Below are positions 40,031 to 48,523 of a stretch of DNA of 64,000 nt, piece after piece. Every line of letters starts with the position of its first letter. Position 1 is the stretch's first letter. The position numbers and the translations under genes were made by a program. The notes beneath the pieces were generated by a model that saw only the letters and a program-made list of their open reading frames with translations, was not told the origin of the DNA and made no database searches. Source of the stretch: CAWATZ01 sp963784995 (lineage in GTDB: Bacteria > Planctomycetota > Planctomycetia > Gemmatales > Gemmataceae); assembly GCA_963784995.1 (NCBI GenBank), contig CAWATZ010000001.1, positions 186,001 to 250,000 on the forward strand, given 5' to 3'.

Positions 40031-40912
40031 CTACGGCAGCGTCACGGCCAGGCCGTAGACCTGCTCGGCGTCCAGGACCTGGTCGTTGCTCTCGAACAGG
40101 CGAGCCACCGCCAGCTTGTGCAGTTTCATCTTGGTGTCGCCCACGCCCAGGGCGCCGTAGCCGATGACGCCCTCCTGTTCCTTGCCCTTGTCCATCGAGC
40201 CGACTCCCTCGACGCCCACTGGCGGCACCGCGTTCAGGTCGATGGCGACCTTCAGGGTCGAGCAAGCCAGCCGGGCCGACTTCGGCAGCAGCACCACGCC
40301 CGCGGCCCCGGCCGCGATTACCAGCGTTTGTCCCTCCAGGGCTGACTGCAATTCGCCCGGCGATCCGACCGCCCTCGGTTCCACTCGCGCTCCGGGAACA
40401 CGCTCGCGGATACTGGCCGCCGTTGCCTCGGCCCGCGGCAACTGGCGCGAACTGAGCCGGACCTCGGCCCCCTGGCGTGCCAGCAGCAGGGCGGCCCGCT
40501 GACCCACAGGACCGGTGCCGCCCAGCACCAGGGCCCGGGCTGTCTTCAGGTCCAGGTGCCGGGCCGCGGCCCGCACGGCTGCCGCAGCGGTGGTGTTGGC
40601 CCCGTTGGCGTCCAGCAGCACCGACACGCGCAGGCCGAACTGCGGCAGCATGTGCTTTTGCACTTCGGTCAGCAGTTTCTCGCCGGCCGACACGTCGCTG
40701 CCGCCAATGAAGAACGCCGTCCGGGCCAGGTCTTTCGGACCCCGGGTGAAGATCGCCCCGTGAACCAGGCCCTGCACCTGCTCCGGCTTGACGCCGCCGT
40801 AGCTGAACACCTCGTCCGCCCCCGCGTCGATGGCCACCACCCGATCGAAGACGCTGGGATGGACGTCGCTGTCCAGCTGGATCAGAATCTTGCGCTTGTC
40901 CACGGATGCCAT
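40031..40912 (-). CDS. mtdB: Methylene-tetrahydromethanopterin dehydrogenase (MtdB)
   Basis: This 293-residue Rossmann protein has KRKILIQLDSDVHPSVFDRV, YGGVKPEQVQGLVHGAIFTR, FIGGSD and the dinucleotide loop VLGGTGPVGQRAALLL followed by SSRQ. It oxidises methylene-H4MPT to methenyl-H4MPT with NADP or NAD in the formaldehyde oxidation route. It sits directly downstream of fae on the same strand, with palindrome P9 between. H4MPT genes occur in many planctomycetes, where they may detoxify formaldehyde. Confidence 0.92.
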   Translation of the reverse strand: MASVDKRKILIQLDSDVHPSVFDRVVAIDAGADEVFSYGGVKPEQVQGLVHGAIFTRGPKDLARTAFFIGGSDVSAGEKLLTEVQKHMLPQFGLRVSVLLDANGANTTAAAAVRAAARHLDLKTARALVLGGTGPVGQRAALLLARQGAEVRLSSRQLPRAEATAASIRERVPGARVEPRAVGSPGELQSALEGQTLVIAAGAAGVVLLPKSARLACSTLKVAIDLNAVPPVGVEGVGSMDKGKEQEGVIGYGALGVGDTKMKLHKLAVARLFESNDQVLDAEQVYGLAVTLP

Positions 40913-40926
40913 CCAAACAGGTCATT

Positions 40927-41004
40927 GGCGAGCCGGGAGCGTCAGCTCCCGGATTCTGTCGTGGAGGAAGACCCGAATCCGGGAGCTGACGCTCCCGGCT
41001 CGCC
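40927..41004. repeat. Palindromic element P9
   Basis: Arms 40927-40955 and 40976-41004 are perfect over 29 bp; the loop is 20 bp. Each arm contains CGGGAGC-GTCA-GCTCCCG. It lies between codirectional fae and mtdB and has no close family partner in this window. Confidence 0.95.
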
Positions 41005-41013
41005 CAGATCAAC

Positions 41014-41505
41014 TTACTTGTAGAACGGATGCTTCAGCGTATCCTTGCGTGGCAAAACCTCATCGATCTTCGGTTCGCCGCGCATGGCCCGCTTGATCGC
41101 TTCCTTGGTCGCCTTGTAGTTGAAGTCGTAGATCTTGTCGTTGTCCTTGGCATCCCAGTGGATGAAGACGCCGCAGACGATGACCAGGTTTTCGACCTCG
41201 TTCCTGGGAATGATCCCCTCGGCCACGCTGTCCAGCACGGCCATGCCCACCGCCTTCTGGGCGGGACCGAACATCTGCACGGCCTGGTTGGCTCCCTTGA
41301 TGGTGACCTTGGTGATCATCACCGTCGCCGGCTTGCAGATGGTGTTGGGCACGCCGGCCAGCAGGTTGGAGAAGCCTTGCTTCTGATTGGCCAGGGCGCT
41401 GGCAAAGGCGATCCCCACCGGGCCGTCCTTGGAACCGATCATCAGATCAATGTGGGCAATCTCATTGCCATCGCCCTGCAGCGATTCACCGATGAACATC
41501 GACAT
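41014..41505 (-). CDS. fae: Formaldehyde-activating enzyme
   Basis: The 163-residue protein matches Fae: IGESLQGDGNEIAHIDLMIG with the catalytic His18, GPVGIAFASALANQKQGFSN, TVMITKVTIKGANQAVQMFG and VIVCGVFIHWDAKDN. It condenses formaldehyde with tetrahydromethanopterin, feeding MtdB downstream. ATG at 41505 follows AAGGAGA. The open frame continues upstream without start support. Confidence 0.95.
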   Translation of the reverse strand: MSMFIGESLQGDGNEIAHIDLMIGSKDGPVGIAFASALANQKQGFSNLLAGVPNTICKPATVMITKVTIKGANQAVQMFGPAQKAVGMAVLDSVAEGIIPRNEVENLVIVCGVFIHWDAKDNDKIYDFNYKATKEAIKRAMRGEPKIDEVLPRKDTLKHPFYK

Positions 41506-41942
41506 GGGTGCGTCTCCTTGAGGAAAGAACATTCGTCCGGTCACGATGAGAGAAACTATATGGGGTGAGAGGGGACAAGGCGACCAGAAAGGCACGCGGA
41601 GACGAAAAAGGGAAGCGGGCGGCGGGATCTGATCCCGTCGCCCGCTGGTTGTTTCCCAGGGCTGGTGCCGCCACCTGGGCGAATGGGTCAGACCCGGACT
41701 CTGAGGAGCTGGCCTGTCGGTTTGTTTCAGCATCCTGCCGGGCTGCGGCACCAGCCGACCCTCGGCCGTCTTCCTGGAAACGGCCGCCTCACTTGCGGGG
41801 AGGCGAAAGCGAGGCTGGTTCTATCATCGTCCGGCAACGGAGCGGGCGATTAACAAAACATTCATGGGTTTCACCCTCTCCCCTTGAAAAACAAAAAGGC
41901 GAGGCCAACTGGCCTCGCCTGGTCTCCTGGACGTCCGGGCGT
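41506..41942. other. Intergenic region between hydrolase and fae
   Basis: No gene is supported. It contains an intrinsic terminator of the hydrolase gene (41887-41920), an 11-bp inverted repeat (GGCTGGTGCCG at 41660, CGGCACCAGCC at 41746) and a small GC-rich hairpin near 41617-41647. Confidence 0.5.
41887..41920 (-). terminator. Rho-independent terminator of the hydrolase gene
   Basis: On the minus strand AGGCGAGGCC-AGTT-GGCCTCGCCT forms a perfect 10-bp stem, directly followed by TTTTGTTTTT. It lies 22 bp after the stop of the hydrolase gene. It is the clearest intrinsic terminator in the window. Confidence 0.85.
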
Positions 41943-42686
41943 TCAGAAGCGAATCGCATCCAGCTCGGCGTTGATGTGGTCGATGATCCAGCGGTTCACG
42001 TCGCGGAGCATGTCGGCGTGGATGCGGTGCGTGGTCGGGTAGGTTCGCAGCCGGGCGTCGATGCCTGCGCTGTAGAGCAGCCGGCAATCGCTCCGGGCCA
42101 GCGACAGGGGAACGACGCTGTTGGCCAGGCCATGAGCGATCAGCACGCGGAGCCGGCGCACCTCGGGCAGACGGAACAGGGGACCGCCCCGGCGCGGCAT
42201 GGTGCCGTTCAGGGAGATCACTCCGGCAAACCGGTCCGGCCAGGCCAGACCAAGCCGGTAGGCCAGGGTGGCCCCTTCGCCGTGACCGGCCAGGTAGATG
42301 CGCTCGGAGTGAACGTGGTAGGCCCGCCGGGTCTGCAGGATCGAGCGAAAGACGTAGTCCTCCACCAGGGGATCGACCGGTTCATCGTGCCCCCAGCTGA
42401 AGGAGGCCTGGTCGGGGGCCCGGCCCGTGACGGTATGAGGGCCTCGCAACGCGATGCAGATGAAGTTGCGCCGACTGAGGCGAGGAGCCAGGCGAAGGAT
42501 CTGTTCGTCGCTGCCGCCGTGGCCGTGGAGGAAGACCACGAGGGGGTAGGGGTAGTTCGGTTCGTACCCGGTGGGCAGGAACGTCCGCAAGGGCCAGGCG
42601 GGGGCGGCATGCGCCTCGGCCGGCACCTCGGAGACGTAGAACCCCTCCGGGTGACGCATCAGACAAGATGACTCGGTTCGTGCCAT
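41943..42686 (-). CDS. Alpha/beta-hydrolase (phospholipase/carboxylesterase-like) lacking the catalytic Ser
   Basis: The 247-residue protein has an alpha/beta hydrolase layout: PLVVFLHGHGGSDEQILRLA (oxyanion region), FICIALRGPH, the nucleophile elbow YLAGHGEGATLAY, and a late HRIHADM. The elbow reads G-H-G-E-G, so Gly136 replaces the expected Ser. It may be a binding protein or use another residue. ATG at 42686 with GGACAGG upstream was preferred over 42698, which has no ribosome site. A strong terminator follows the stop. Confidence 0.78.
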   Translation of the reverse strand: MARTESSCLMRHPEGFYVSEVPAEAHAAPAWPLRTFLPTGYEPNYPYPLVVFLHGHGGSDEQILRLAPRLSRRNFICIALRGPHTVTGRAPDQASFSWGHDEPVDPLVEDYVFRSILQTRRAYHVHSERIYLAGHGEGATLAYRLGLAWPDRFAGVISLNGTMPRRGGPLFRLPEVRRLRVLIAHGLANSVVPLSLARSDCRLLYSAGIDARLRTYPTTHRIHADMLRDVNRWIIDHINAELDAIRF

Positions 42687-42850
42687 AAACCTGTCCATCC
42701 GGTTTTGGTGGTTGCTGCCGGGCTTCCGGGGCTTGCGGGGAACCGGCCTTTTCTTTTCGCGGGCGAAACAAACTTTTCCTCAAGCTGACCGGCCAAGTCT
42801 ACGATTCCGCGCCAGGAGTGTCAACGACCTAAAGCACGTACCGCTGCAAT

Positions 42851-42887
42851 TTGCAAGCCAATTTGGCCGCCAAATGTCGGCTTGCAA
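42851..42887. repeat. Imperfect hairpin, TTGCAAGCC...GGCTTGCAA
   Basis: Nine outer base pairs (42851-42859 with 42879-42887) and six inner ones (42861-42866 with 42870-42875) flank a 3-bp loop. It is AT-richer than the palindrome families. It could be an operator or a transcript hairpin. Confidence 0.4.
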
Positions 42888-43055
42888 CGGTTAGGTCAAG
42901 TTGGCGGGACTCGAAAACCCGTCTCGTTGCGGTTTTGGCACCGAAGAGACCGATCCCGCAGGGCAGCTCGCTGCCGGAAGCTACACGTGGGCAATCAGTT
43001 GCGATCCAGAAACAATCGCCGTTGGGGCAAGAAAAACAGGCGCGCGGAAGCGCCG

Positions 43056-43133
43056 CCGAGCCGCGCACGCAGCGCAGCGGAGTAAGCGGTTGCTAGGGGC
43101 CGCTTACTCCGCTGCGCTGCGTGCGCGGCTCGG
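43056..43133. repeat. Palindromic element P10 (family D)
   Basis: Arms 43056-43089 and 43100-43133 are perfect over 34 bp, with a 10-bp loop. The arm (CCGAGCCGCGCACGCAGCGC) differs from P4 at only a few positions. It lies 11 bp downstream of the cysC stop. Confidence 0.95.
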
Positions 43134-43143
43134 AAGCCCGTCC

Positions 43144-43835
43144 CTACGAAATCAGCAATCGCTGTTTCTCCAGGTATTCCAGCAGCAGCACCGTTGCCTG
43201 CTGCGGTGACGTTGCGGTGGCGTCGATCTCCAGCTCGGGACGCAGCGGCGCCTCGTAGGGATCGTCGATGCCCGTGAAGCCCTTGAGCTGCCCCGCCCGC
43301 GCCTGCTTGTACAGGCCCTTTGGATCGCGCTGTTCGCACACTTCCAGCGGCGTCTTGACGTGGATCTCCAGGAACGGCACGCCGGCCTCGGCGTGCAGCG
43401 CTCGCACCCGGTCGCGGTCCTTGCGATAGGGACTGATGAAACTGGTCATGGTCAGCACGCCGCAGTCGGTGAACAGGCAGGCGACCTCGCCGATGCGGCG
43501 AATGTTCTCCTCGCGGTCCTCGGCCGAGAAACCCAGGCCAAAGCGTTTGCCGGCCTGGTCGCTGTAACCGCGCTTCTCGACCAGGATTTTCGGGCTGGCG
43601 TTGAGTCCGTGGCGAATGTTGTCGCCATCCAGGACGTAGGCCAGCCGGCCGCGCTGCACCAGGGCATGTTCCAGCGTGAAGGCGATGGTGCTCTTGCCCG
43701 AGCCGCTCAGCCCGGTGAACCAGAGCGTCGCCCCCTTCTGCTTGAGCAGGCTGGCCCGCTCGGCGCGGTCACGTGCCCCTCGTGCCAGGTGATCTGGGCG
43801 GCCAGTAAACTCGATTTGCTGTCAGTGGCGGACAC
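43144..43835 (-). CDS. cysC: Adenylylsulfate kinase (CysC), frameshifted
   Basis: The natural start is a GTG at 43835 with GGAG upstream, giving SATDSKSSLLAAQITWHEGH. Near 43770 one base must be restored in GACCGCGCC to continue ERASLLKQKGATLWFTGLSG and SGKST (P-loop), then GRLAYVLDGDNIRHGLN, GLGFSAEDREENIRRIGEV and FISPYRKDRDRVR. The enzyme phosphorylates APS to PAPS in sulfate assimilation. It carries the longer GLN-SPKILVEKRGYSDQAGKRF-GLGFS loop seen in some family members. No cysDN genes are adjacent. Confidence 0.85.
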
Positions 43836-43933
43836 GGCCAGGATACTCCTTCCCGTCAACGGATACGCGAGGCGAGAGAGTCATCCTATTACCCCGGCAG
43901 GAAAGAAAGTAGGCGGCACACGGAGTGTGCCGC

Positions 43934-45133
43934 CTACTTTTCAGTCAGCGGTTGGCCCGGCACGTGCGCGCCATTGCCCCGGACCTGGAAATCCAGGGTC
44001 GTCTCGGCCAGGCGCGGCTTGCCCGTGCTCGGGTCGATGCCGATCTCGTCGCGCACTTCCACACGCAGCCGATAATTGCCGGCCGGCAGGTCGGCCGGGA
44101 CGGGAAAGCCCAATCCCAGGAAAAAGTCCTGGCGTGGCGTCAGGCTGAAGCGGTCCTCCGGAGGCATGCGAAAATGGATGACCACCGGCGGCCGGCTCGC
44201 CAACCGCAGCTCGGCGTCGCCCGAACTGTCCCCGTGCCGCCGCAGCAGCCGGCACTCCTGAATTTCCAGGCGGGTGCTCAGGGAGCTTTCGTAGAGTCGC
44301 CGGCCCCGGCACTCCCGGCTGGCGAAGTTGCGCACCTCGACGTAAACCAGGACGTGCTCGCCCGGCAGGTGCTGCATGCCGGCCTCGAAACTGGGGTTGG
44401 CCGGCAGGGCCTCGTAGACGCCGAACGCCTTGATCTTCTTGCAAAAACAGGCCACCGGCAACTGCAATGGCGCTCGCCGGCGCAGATTGCCGCTGAGGGT
44501 CTCCACCTTCAGCAGCAGTTCCCGCGCCTGCTGAGGCGTCATCCGATTGGCCGGGGCCGGATCTCCCAGCCGGGAGGACAGCCGCAGCAGCTGCAGCAGC
44601 AGTTCCAGGTTGCCGGGTTCGAGCCTGTCCAGGGCCCGGCGGACCTCCTCCTCGGATTTCTTCTCCCGCAGGGCCTGGAAGGCAAACAGCAGGGCCGACT
44701 CTGCCAAGGATTCCGGGCCGGTGCGGATGAGCACCGTGGGGGCCTGCTCGGGTTGACCCGATTGGCCGGTCGGTCCCGGAGTGGAAAGCGATGCCGGGTT
44801 GATCGCGTTTGGCTCGGTCGCGGGCATGGAGCCTGCGGCTGGCAAACTGGGCGGATTGGGTTGCCCCGTCGGGGTCTGGACGCTCGGTTGCGGTGGCCCT
44901 TTGGCATCGAAAGCACAAGACCGGTAGGGCGAGACAGGGCCCGAGGCAAAGATCGAATCGGGAGGCGGAGGAGGATTGGGCGGCAGGGGGTCTACTCGGG
45001 GCTGACCGGAAAGGCCCTTGCCGGAAGCAGCGGGCCGCTCCGAATCCTGGACCAGGTGACCGGGGAGGCAACCCGCCAGGAGGACCAGCCACCAGGCAAA
45101 GTACACCGGGGTCAATCCGACTGGCCTCGACAT
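43934..45133 (-). CDS. Lipoprotein with helical and beta domains
   Basis: ATG at 45133, preceded by GCGAGG, gives a lipoprotein signal (FAWWLVLLAGC). A proline-rich linker follows, then a helical part (SALLFAFQALREKKSEEEVR, ALDRLEPGNLELLLQLLRL), then a beta part (GEHVLVYVEVRNFASRECRG, LPAGNYRLRVEVRDEIGIDP). The product is 399 residues and probably anchored in the outer membrane. I recognise no specific family. It is divergent from rimO with palindrome P11 between. Confidence 0.75.
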   Translation of the reverse strand: MSRPVGLTPVYFAWWLVLLAGCLPGHLVQDSERPAASGKGLSGQPRVDPLPPNPPPPPDSIFASGPVSPYRSCAFDAKGPPQPSVQTPTGQPNPPSLPAAGSMPATEPNAINPASLSTPGPTGQSGQPEQAPTVLIRTGPESLAESALLFAFQALREKKSEEEVRRALDRLEPGNLELLLQLLRLSSRLGDPAPANRMTPQQARELLLKVETLSGNLRRRAPLQLPVACFCKKIKAFGVYEALPANPSFEAGMQHLPGEHVLVYVEVRNFASRECRGRRLYESSLSTRLEIQECRLLRRHGDSSGDAELRLASRPPVVIHFRMPPEDRFSLTPRQDFFLGLGFPVPADLPAGNYRLRVEVRDEIGIDPSTGKPRLAETTLDFQVRGNGAHVPGQPLTEK

Positions 45134-45226
45134 CCACAACCTCGCGATCTCTCCCCAGGCCGCACCTCGCGCGGACAGGGTGGCGTGATAGCGAGCAGGA
45201 GTCCGGCACGTCAAGAGCAAAAGAAT

Positions 45227-45284
45227 GTTAGCCCGACGGGCCAGCGAGGGATTTGGTCCTCCCTCGCTGGCGCGTCGGGCTAAC
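45227..45284. repeat. Palindromic element P11
   Basis: Arms 45227-45251 and 45260-45284 pair with one mismatch in 25 bp around an 8-bp loop. The arm starts GTTAGCCCGACG. It lies in the shared leader between the divergent lipoprotein and rimO genes. Confidence 0.92.
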
Positions 45285-45375
45285 TTGACGCTGACTCAAC
45301 CTCTCAGCTATAAACCACACAGGGTTATCGGCCAGCCTGTGCCGGTGCCAATTCAACTGAGGATAGAAACAGCCG

Positions 45376-46737
45376 ATGAATGCTCCCGCCAGGGGAACGT
45401 TTGCTTTTGTCAGTCTGGGGTGTCCGAAGAACCTGGTCGATTCCGAGCGCATGCTCGGCAAGCTGGCCCAGGAAGGCTACCAGCTCACCGCGGAGGCCGA
45501 CGGTGCCGACGTGGTCATCGTCAACACCTGCGGCTTCATCGAGCCGGCCCGGCAGGAATCGCTGGGCGTCATCCGCGAGATGCTCGACCTGAAACAGCAG
45601 GGCCGGGTCGGCGCCGTGGTCGTGGCCGGCTGCCTGGCCGAGCGCAAGAAGGACGACCTGCTCCAGGAAGTTCCCGGCGTCGATCACATTGTCGGGGTCT
45701 TTGGCCGGGAGGAGATCACCTCCGTCATCGACCGCACCCTGACCCGGCGCAACCTCGACGAACAGCGGTCGCTGTTCCGACCCGCCCCGGTCCGCGCCCT
45801 GGAGGACACCGCCCGGCTGCGCATCACCCCGCGGCATTACGCTTATCTGAAAATCAGTGAGGGTTGCGACCGCCTCTGCACCTTCTGCGCCATTCCCTCG
45901 ATGCGCGGCAAGCACGTCACCAAGCCGATCGAGGAAGTGGTGCGCGAGGCCCGCGAACTGGCGGCCGACGGGGTGCGCGAGCTGATCATCGTGGCCCAGG
46001 ACACCACCTACTACGGCCTCGACCTCTACGGCCGGGTCCGCCTGGCGGAACTGCTGCGGCAGCTGGAGAAGGTGCAAGGGATCGAGTGGATTCGCATCCT
46101 CTACGCTTACCCGATCCACTTCACCGACGAACTGCTGGGGACCCTGGCGGATTCTCCCAAGATCCTGCCTTATCTGGACATGCCGCTGCAGCACGTCAAC
46201 GATCGCATTCTCAAACGAATGGCCCGGCGGGTGACGCGCGCGGAAACCGAGGAGCTGCTGGCGAAGCTGCGGGCCCGGATTCCTGGACTGGTGCTGCGGA
46301 CCACGTTCATCGTCGGTTTCCCGGGCGAGACCGACGCCGAGTTCGAGGAACTGCGCGACTTTGTCCAGGCGGTCCGCTTTGAGCGCGTGGGGGTCTTCCC
46401 CTACTCGCATGAGCCAGGAACGCCTGCAACCCGGCTGGAGGAGCCGATTCCCGAAGAGGTCAAGGTGAGCCGGCGCGACGCCCTGATGGAAGTGCAGCAG
46501 GAGGTCGCCTTTGCCTGGACCCAGCAGCAAGTGGGCCGGGAGATGGAAGTGATCGTGGACGGACCGGACCCGGAGGTGCCCGGGCATTTCCTGGGCCGCA
46601 GTCACGCCGACGCCCCTGACATTGATGGGCTGGTCCGGCTCAAGGGCAAGAACCTGGCGGCCGGCGATCTGGTGCGAGCCCGGATCACGGGCGCCGACGG
46701 GTACGATCTGGCGGCCCGGGCCATCCGGGTGCGCTGA
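45376..46737 (+). CDS. rimO: Ribosomal protein S12 methylthiotransferase RimO
   Basis: A complete 453-residue radical SAM enzyme. The N-terminal methylthiotransferase domain has cysteines in VSLGCPKNLVDSE, VNTCGFI and VAGCLAERK; the radical SAM cluster motif is GCDRLCTFCAIP; a TRAM domain ends the protein. It adds a methylthio group to Asp88 of ribosomal protein S12. GAGGATAG precedes the ATG. pgsA follows after 57 bp on the same strand. Confidence 0.95.
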   Translation: MNAPARGTFAFVSLGCPKNLVDSERMLGKLAQEGYQLTAEADGADVVIVNTCGFIEPARQESLGVIREMLDLKQQGRVGAVVVAGCLAERKKDDLLQEVPGVDHIVGVFGREEITSVIDRTLTRRNLDEQRSLFRPAPVRALEDTARLRITPRHYAYLKISEGCDRLCTFCAIPSMRGKHVTKPIEEVVREARELAADGVRELIIVAQDTTYYGLDLYGRVRLAELLRQLEKVQGIEWIRILYAYPIHFTDELLGTLADSPKILPYLDMPLQHVNDRILKRMARRVTRAETEELLAKLRARIPGLVLRTTFIVGFPGETDAEFEELRDFVQAVRFERVGVFPYSHEPGTPATRLEEPIPEEVKVSRRDALMEVQQEVAFAWTQQQVGREMEVIVDGPDPEVPGHFLGRSHADAPDIDGLVRLKGKNLAAGDLVRARITGADGYDLAARAIRVR

Positions 46738-46794
46738 AGCCTCTCTTACTCCCCTCTCTCCAGCGGGGAGAGGGGAGAAATCGATGGACCAAGC

Positions 46795-47397
46795 ATGGCC
46801 ATTGCGACAGAACCCAAGACCTCCGTGTTCAACTTGCCCAACCAGCTAACCCTGGCCCGGTTGGTGCTGGCGCTGATCCTTTTTGGCCTGATTTCCTTCG
46901 AGTTGTGGATCTGGTGCCTGGTGGTCTTCATCCTGGCTGCCGTCACCGACTACCTGGACGGCTACTTTGCCCGGCTGCATGGCCTGAGCAGTTCGCTGGG
47001 ACGCAACCTCGACCCGCTGGTGGACAAGGTGCTGATGTGCGGGGCCTACGTCTTTCTGCTGCCGCTGGGCGTGAAGGAAGGCTGGCTCCAGCCGTGGATG
47101 GTGACGGTGGTGGTGGCCCGTGAGCTGATCATCACCAGCCTCCGCAGTTACCTCGAAAACCTCGGGGCGACGTTTGGCGCGGACTGGATGGGCAAGCTCA
47201 AGATGGGCCTGCAATGTGCCGCCGTCATTGCCATCTTCGTCACCTTGCAGTGCCCGGAGTGGTTCCCGGAACTGACAAGGCCCTGCGCCTGGATTCGCGA
47301 CGTGCTGATCTGGGCGATGCTGGTAGCGACCTTGCTGAGCGGCCTGCAATATCTGTGGAAGGCGTACCTGCTGTACCGTGCGGGGCGGACCGGCTGA
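46795..47397 (+). CDS. pgsA: CDP-diacylglycerol-glycerol-3-phosphate phosphatidyltransferase
   Basis: The 200-residue membrane protein shows the CDP-alcohol phosphotransferase signature D-G-x2-A-R-x8-G-x3-D-x3-D in DYLDGYFARLHGLSSSLGRN followed by LDPLVDK. Several hydrophobic segments fit. It makes phosphatidylglycerol phosphate, the first step to phosphatidylglycerol. It follows rimO. The ribosome site before ATG 46795 is weak, as the nearest GGGGAG is about 20 bp away. Palindrome P12 follows the stop directly. Confidence 0.9.
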   Translation: MAIATEPKTSVFNLPNQLTLARLVLALILFGLISFELWIWCLVVFILAAVTDYLDGYFARLHGLSSSLGRNLDPLVDKVLMCGAYVFLLPLGVKEGWLQPWMVTVVVARELIITSLRSYLENLGATFGADWMGKLKMGLQCAAVIAIFVTLQCPEWFPELTRPCAWIRDVLIWAMLVATLLSGLQYLWKAYLLYRAGRTG

Positions 47398-47398
47398 C

Positions 47399-47453
47399 AC
47401 AAGCCCGAAGCGCCAGCGCCGGGATGGCCCCGTCGCTGGCGCTCCGGGCTTGT
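47399..47453. repeat. Palindromic element P12 (family C)
   Basis: Arms 47399-47418 and 47434-47453 pair with one mismatch in 20. The left arm starts ACAAGCCCGAAGCGCC, as in P5. It lies between pgsA and the oxidoreductase gene. Confidence 0.9.
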
Positions 47454-47469
47454 GTGAGGAGATCGACCC

Positions 47470-48520
47470 ATGAATTTCGCGATCGTCGGCTGCGGCATGA
47501 TCGCCCGCTTTCACGCCCGGGCCCTGGCCGAGATTCCCGGCACCCGCGTCGTCGCCCTGGTCAGCCGCAGCACGGCCGCGGCCGAGAAGATGGCCCACGA
47601 GCTGAGCCTGACCGACGCGCAAATCGCCACCGACCTGGCCGCGGTGCTGGCGCAAGGACGTCCACGCGGTGATCGTGACCACGCCCAGCGGCGCCCACCT
47701 GGAGCCGGCCGTCGCCGCCGCCGCCGCGGGCAAGCACGTCGTGGTCGAGAAGCCGCTGGAGATCACCACGGAGCGCTGCGACCGGATCATCGAGGCGTGC
47801 GATCGCAACCGCGTCAAGCTCTGCACCATCTTTCCATCGCGCTTCGCCGACAGCAACCGCGTCCTGAAATCGGCCATCGACGCGGGCCGGTTTGGCCGGC
47901 TGACGCTGGGCGAAACGACCTGCAAGTGGTGGCGCAGCCAGGCCTATTACGACGAGGGCGGCTGGAAGGGGACGAAGGCGCTGGACGGCGGCGGGGCCCT
48001 GATGAACCAGGCGATCCACAACGTCGATCTGCTGCTGTGGATGATGGGCCCGGCGACGCACGTGTCCGGCTTCACCAGTACGCTGGCCCACGAGCGCATC
48101 GAGGTCGAGGACACGGCCGTGGCGTGCCTGCGCTTCGCCAACGGAGCGCTGGGCGTGATCCAGGCGACGACCAGCGTGCATCCGGGCTTGCCCAAGACGA
48201 TCGCCATTCACGGCAACCAGGGCTCGGCGGTGATCGAGCAGGAAGACGTGCTGCTGTGGAAGCTGACGCCGGAGATGCCGGAGGACCAGCAGATCCTGCA
48301 GCGCTTCGCGGTCAAGGTCGGGGCGTCTGGCGGCTCCAGCAACCCGGCAGCGATCTCACACGAGTTCCATCGCCGGCAACTGGCGGATTTCATCCAGGCG
48401 ATCGAGAGCAACGGCCGGCCGCTGGTCGATGGCCGTGAGGGCCGGCGGGCGGTCGAGCTGATCCAGGCCATTTACCGCTCGGCGGAGACCGGGCGAACGG
48501 TGGAGCTGTCAAAGGAGTGA
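47470..48520 (+). CDS. Gfo/Idh/MocA-family oxidoreductase, frameshifted
   Basis: The N-terminal Rossmann domain reads FAIVGCGMIARFHARALAEI with the nucleotide loop GCGMIA. Near 47655 one base shift in GCGCAAGG is needed to continue VHAVIVTTPSGAHLEPAVAA, then HVVVEKPLEITTE (catalytic EKP Lys) and GGGALMNQAIHNVDLLLW. These proteins are NAD(P)-dependent dehydrogenases of sugars and inositols; the substrate is unknown. The stop is followed by the acyltransferase GTG three bases later, so the two genes are coupled. Confidence 0.87.
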
Positions 48521-48523
48521 CAC

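Larger units (their letters stand above)
42687..43143. other. Intergenic region with hairpins upstream of the hydrolase
   Basis: No gene is supported in these 457 bp. There is an imperfect hairpin at 42851-42887 (TTGCAAGCC...GGCTTGCAA with inner ATTTGG/CCAAAT) and palindrome P10 near the right end. The promoter of the hydrolase must lie here but cannot be assigned. Confidence 0.5.

Noticed and set aside
43925..45283. 452-residue frame opposite the lipoprotein gene
   Set aside because: The lipoprotein frame has a lipobox and a good ribosome site. The plus-strand frame is low complexity and reads through a palindrome.
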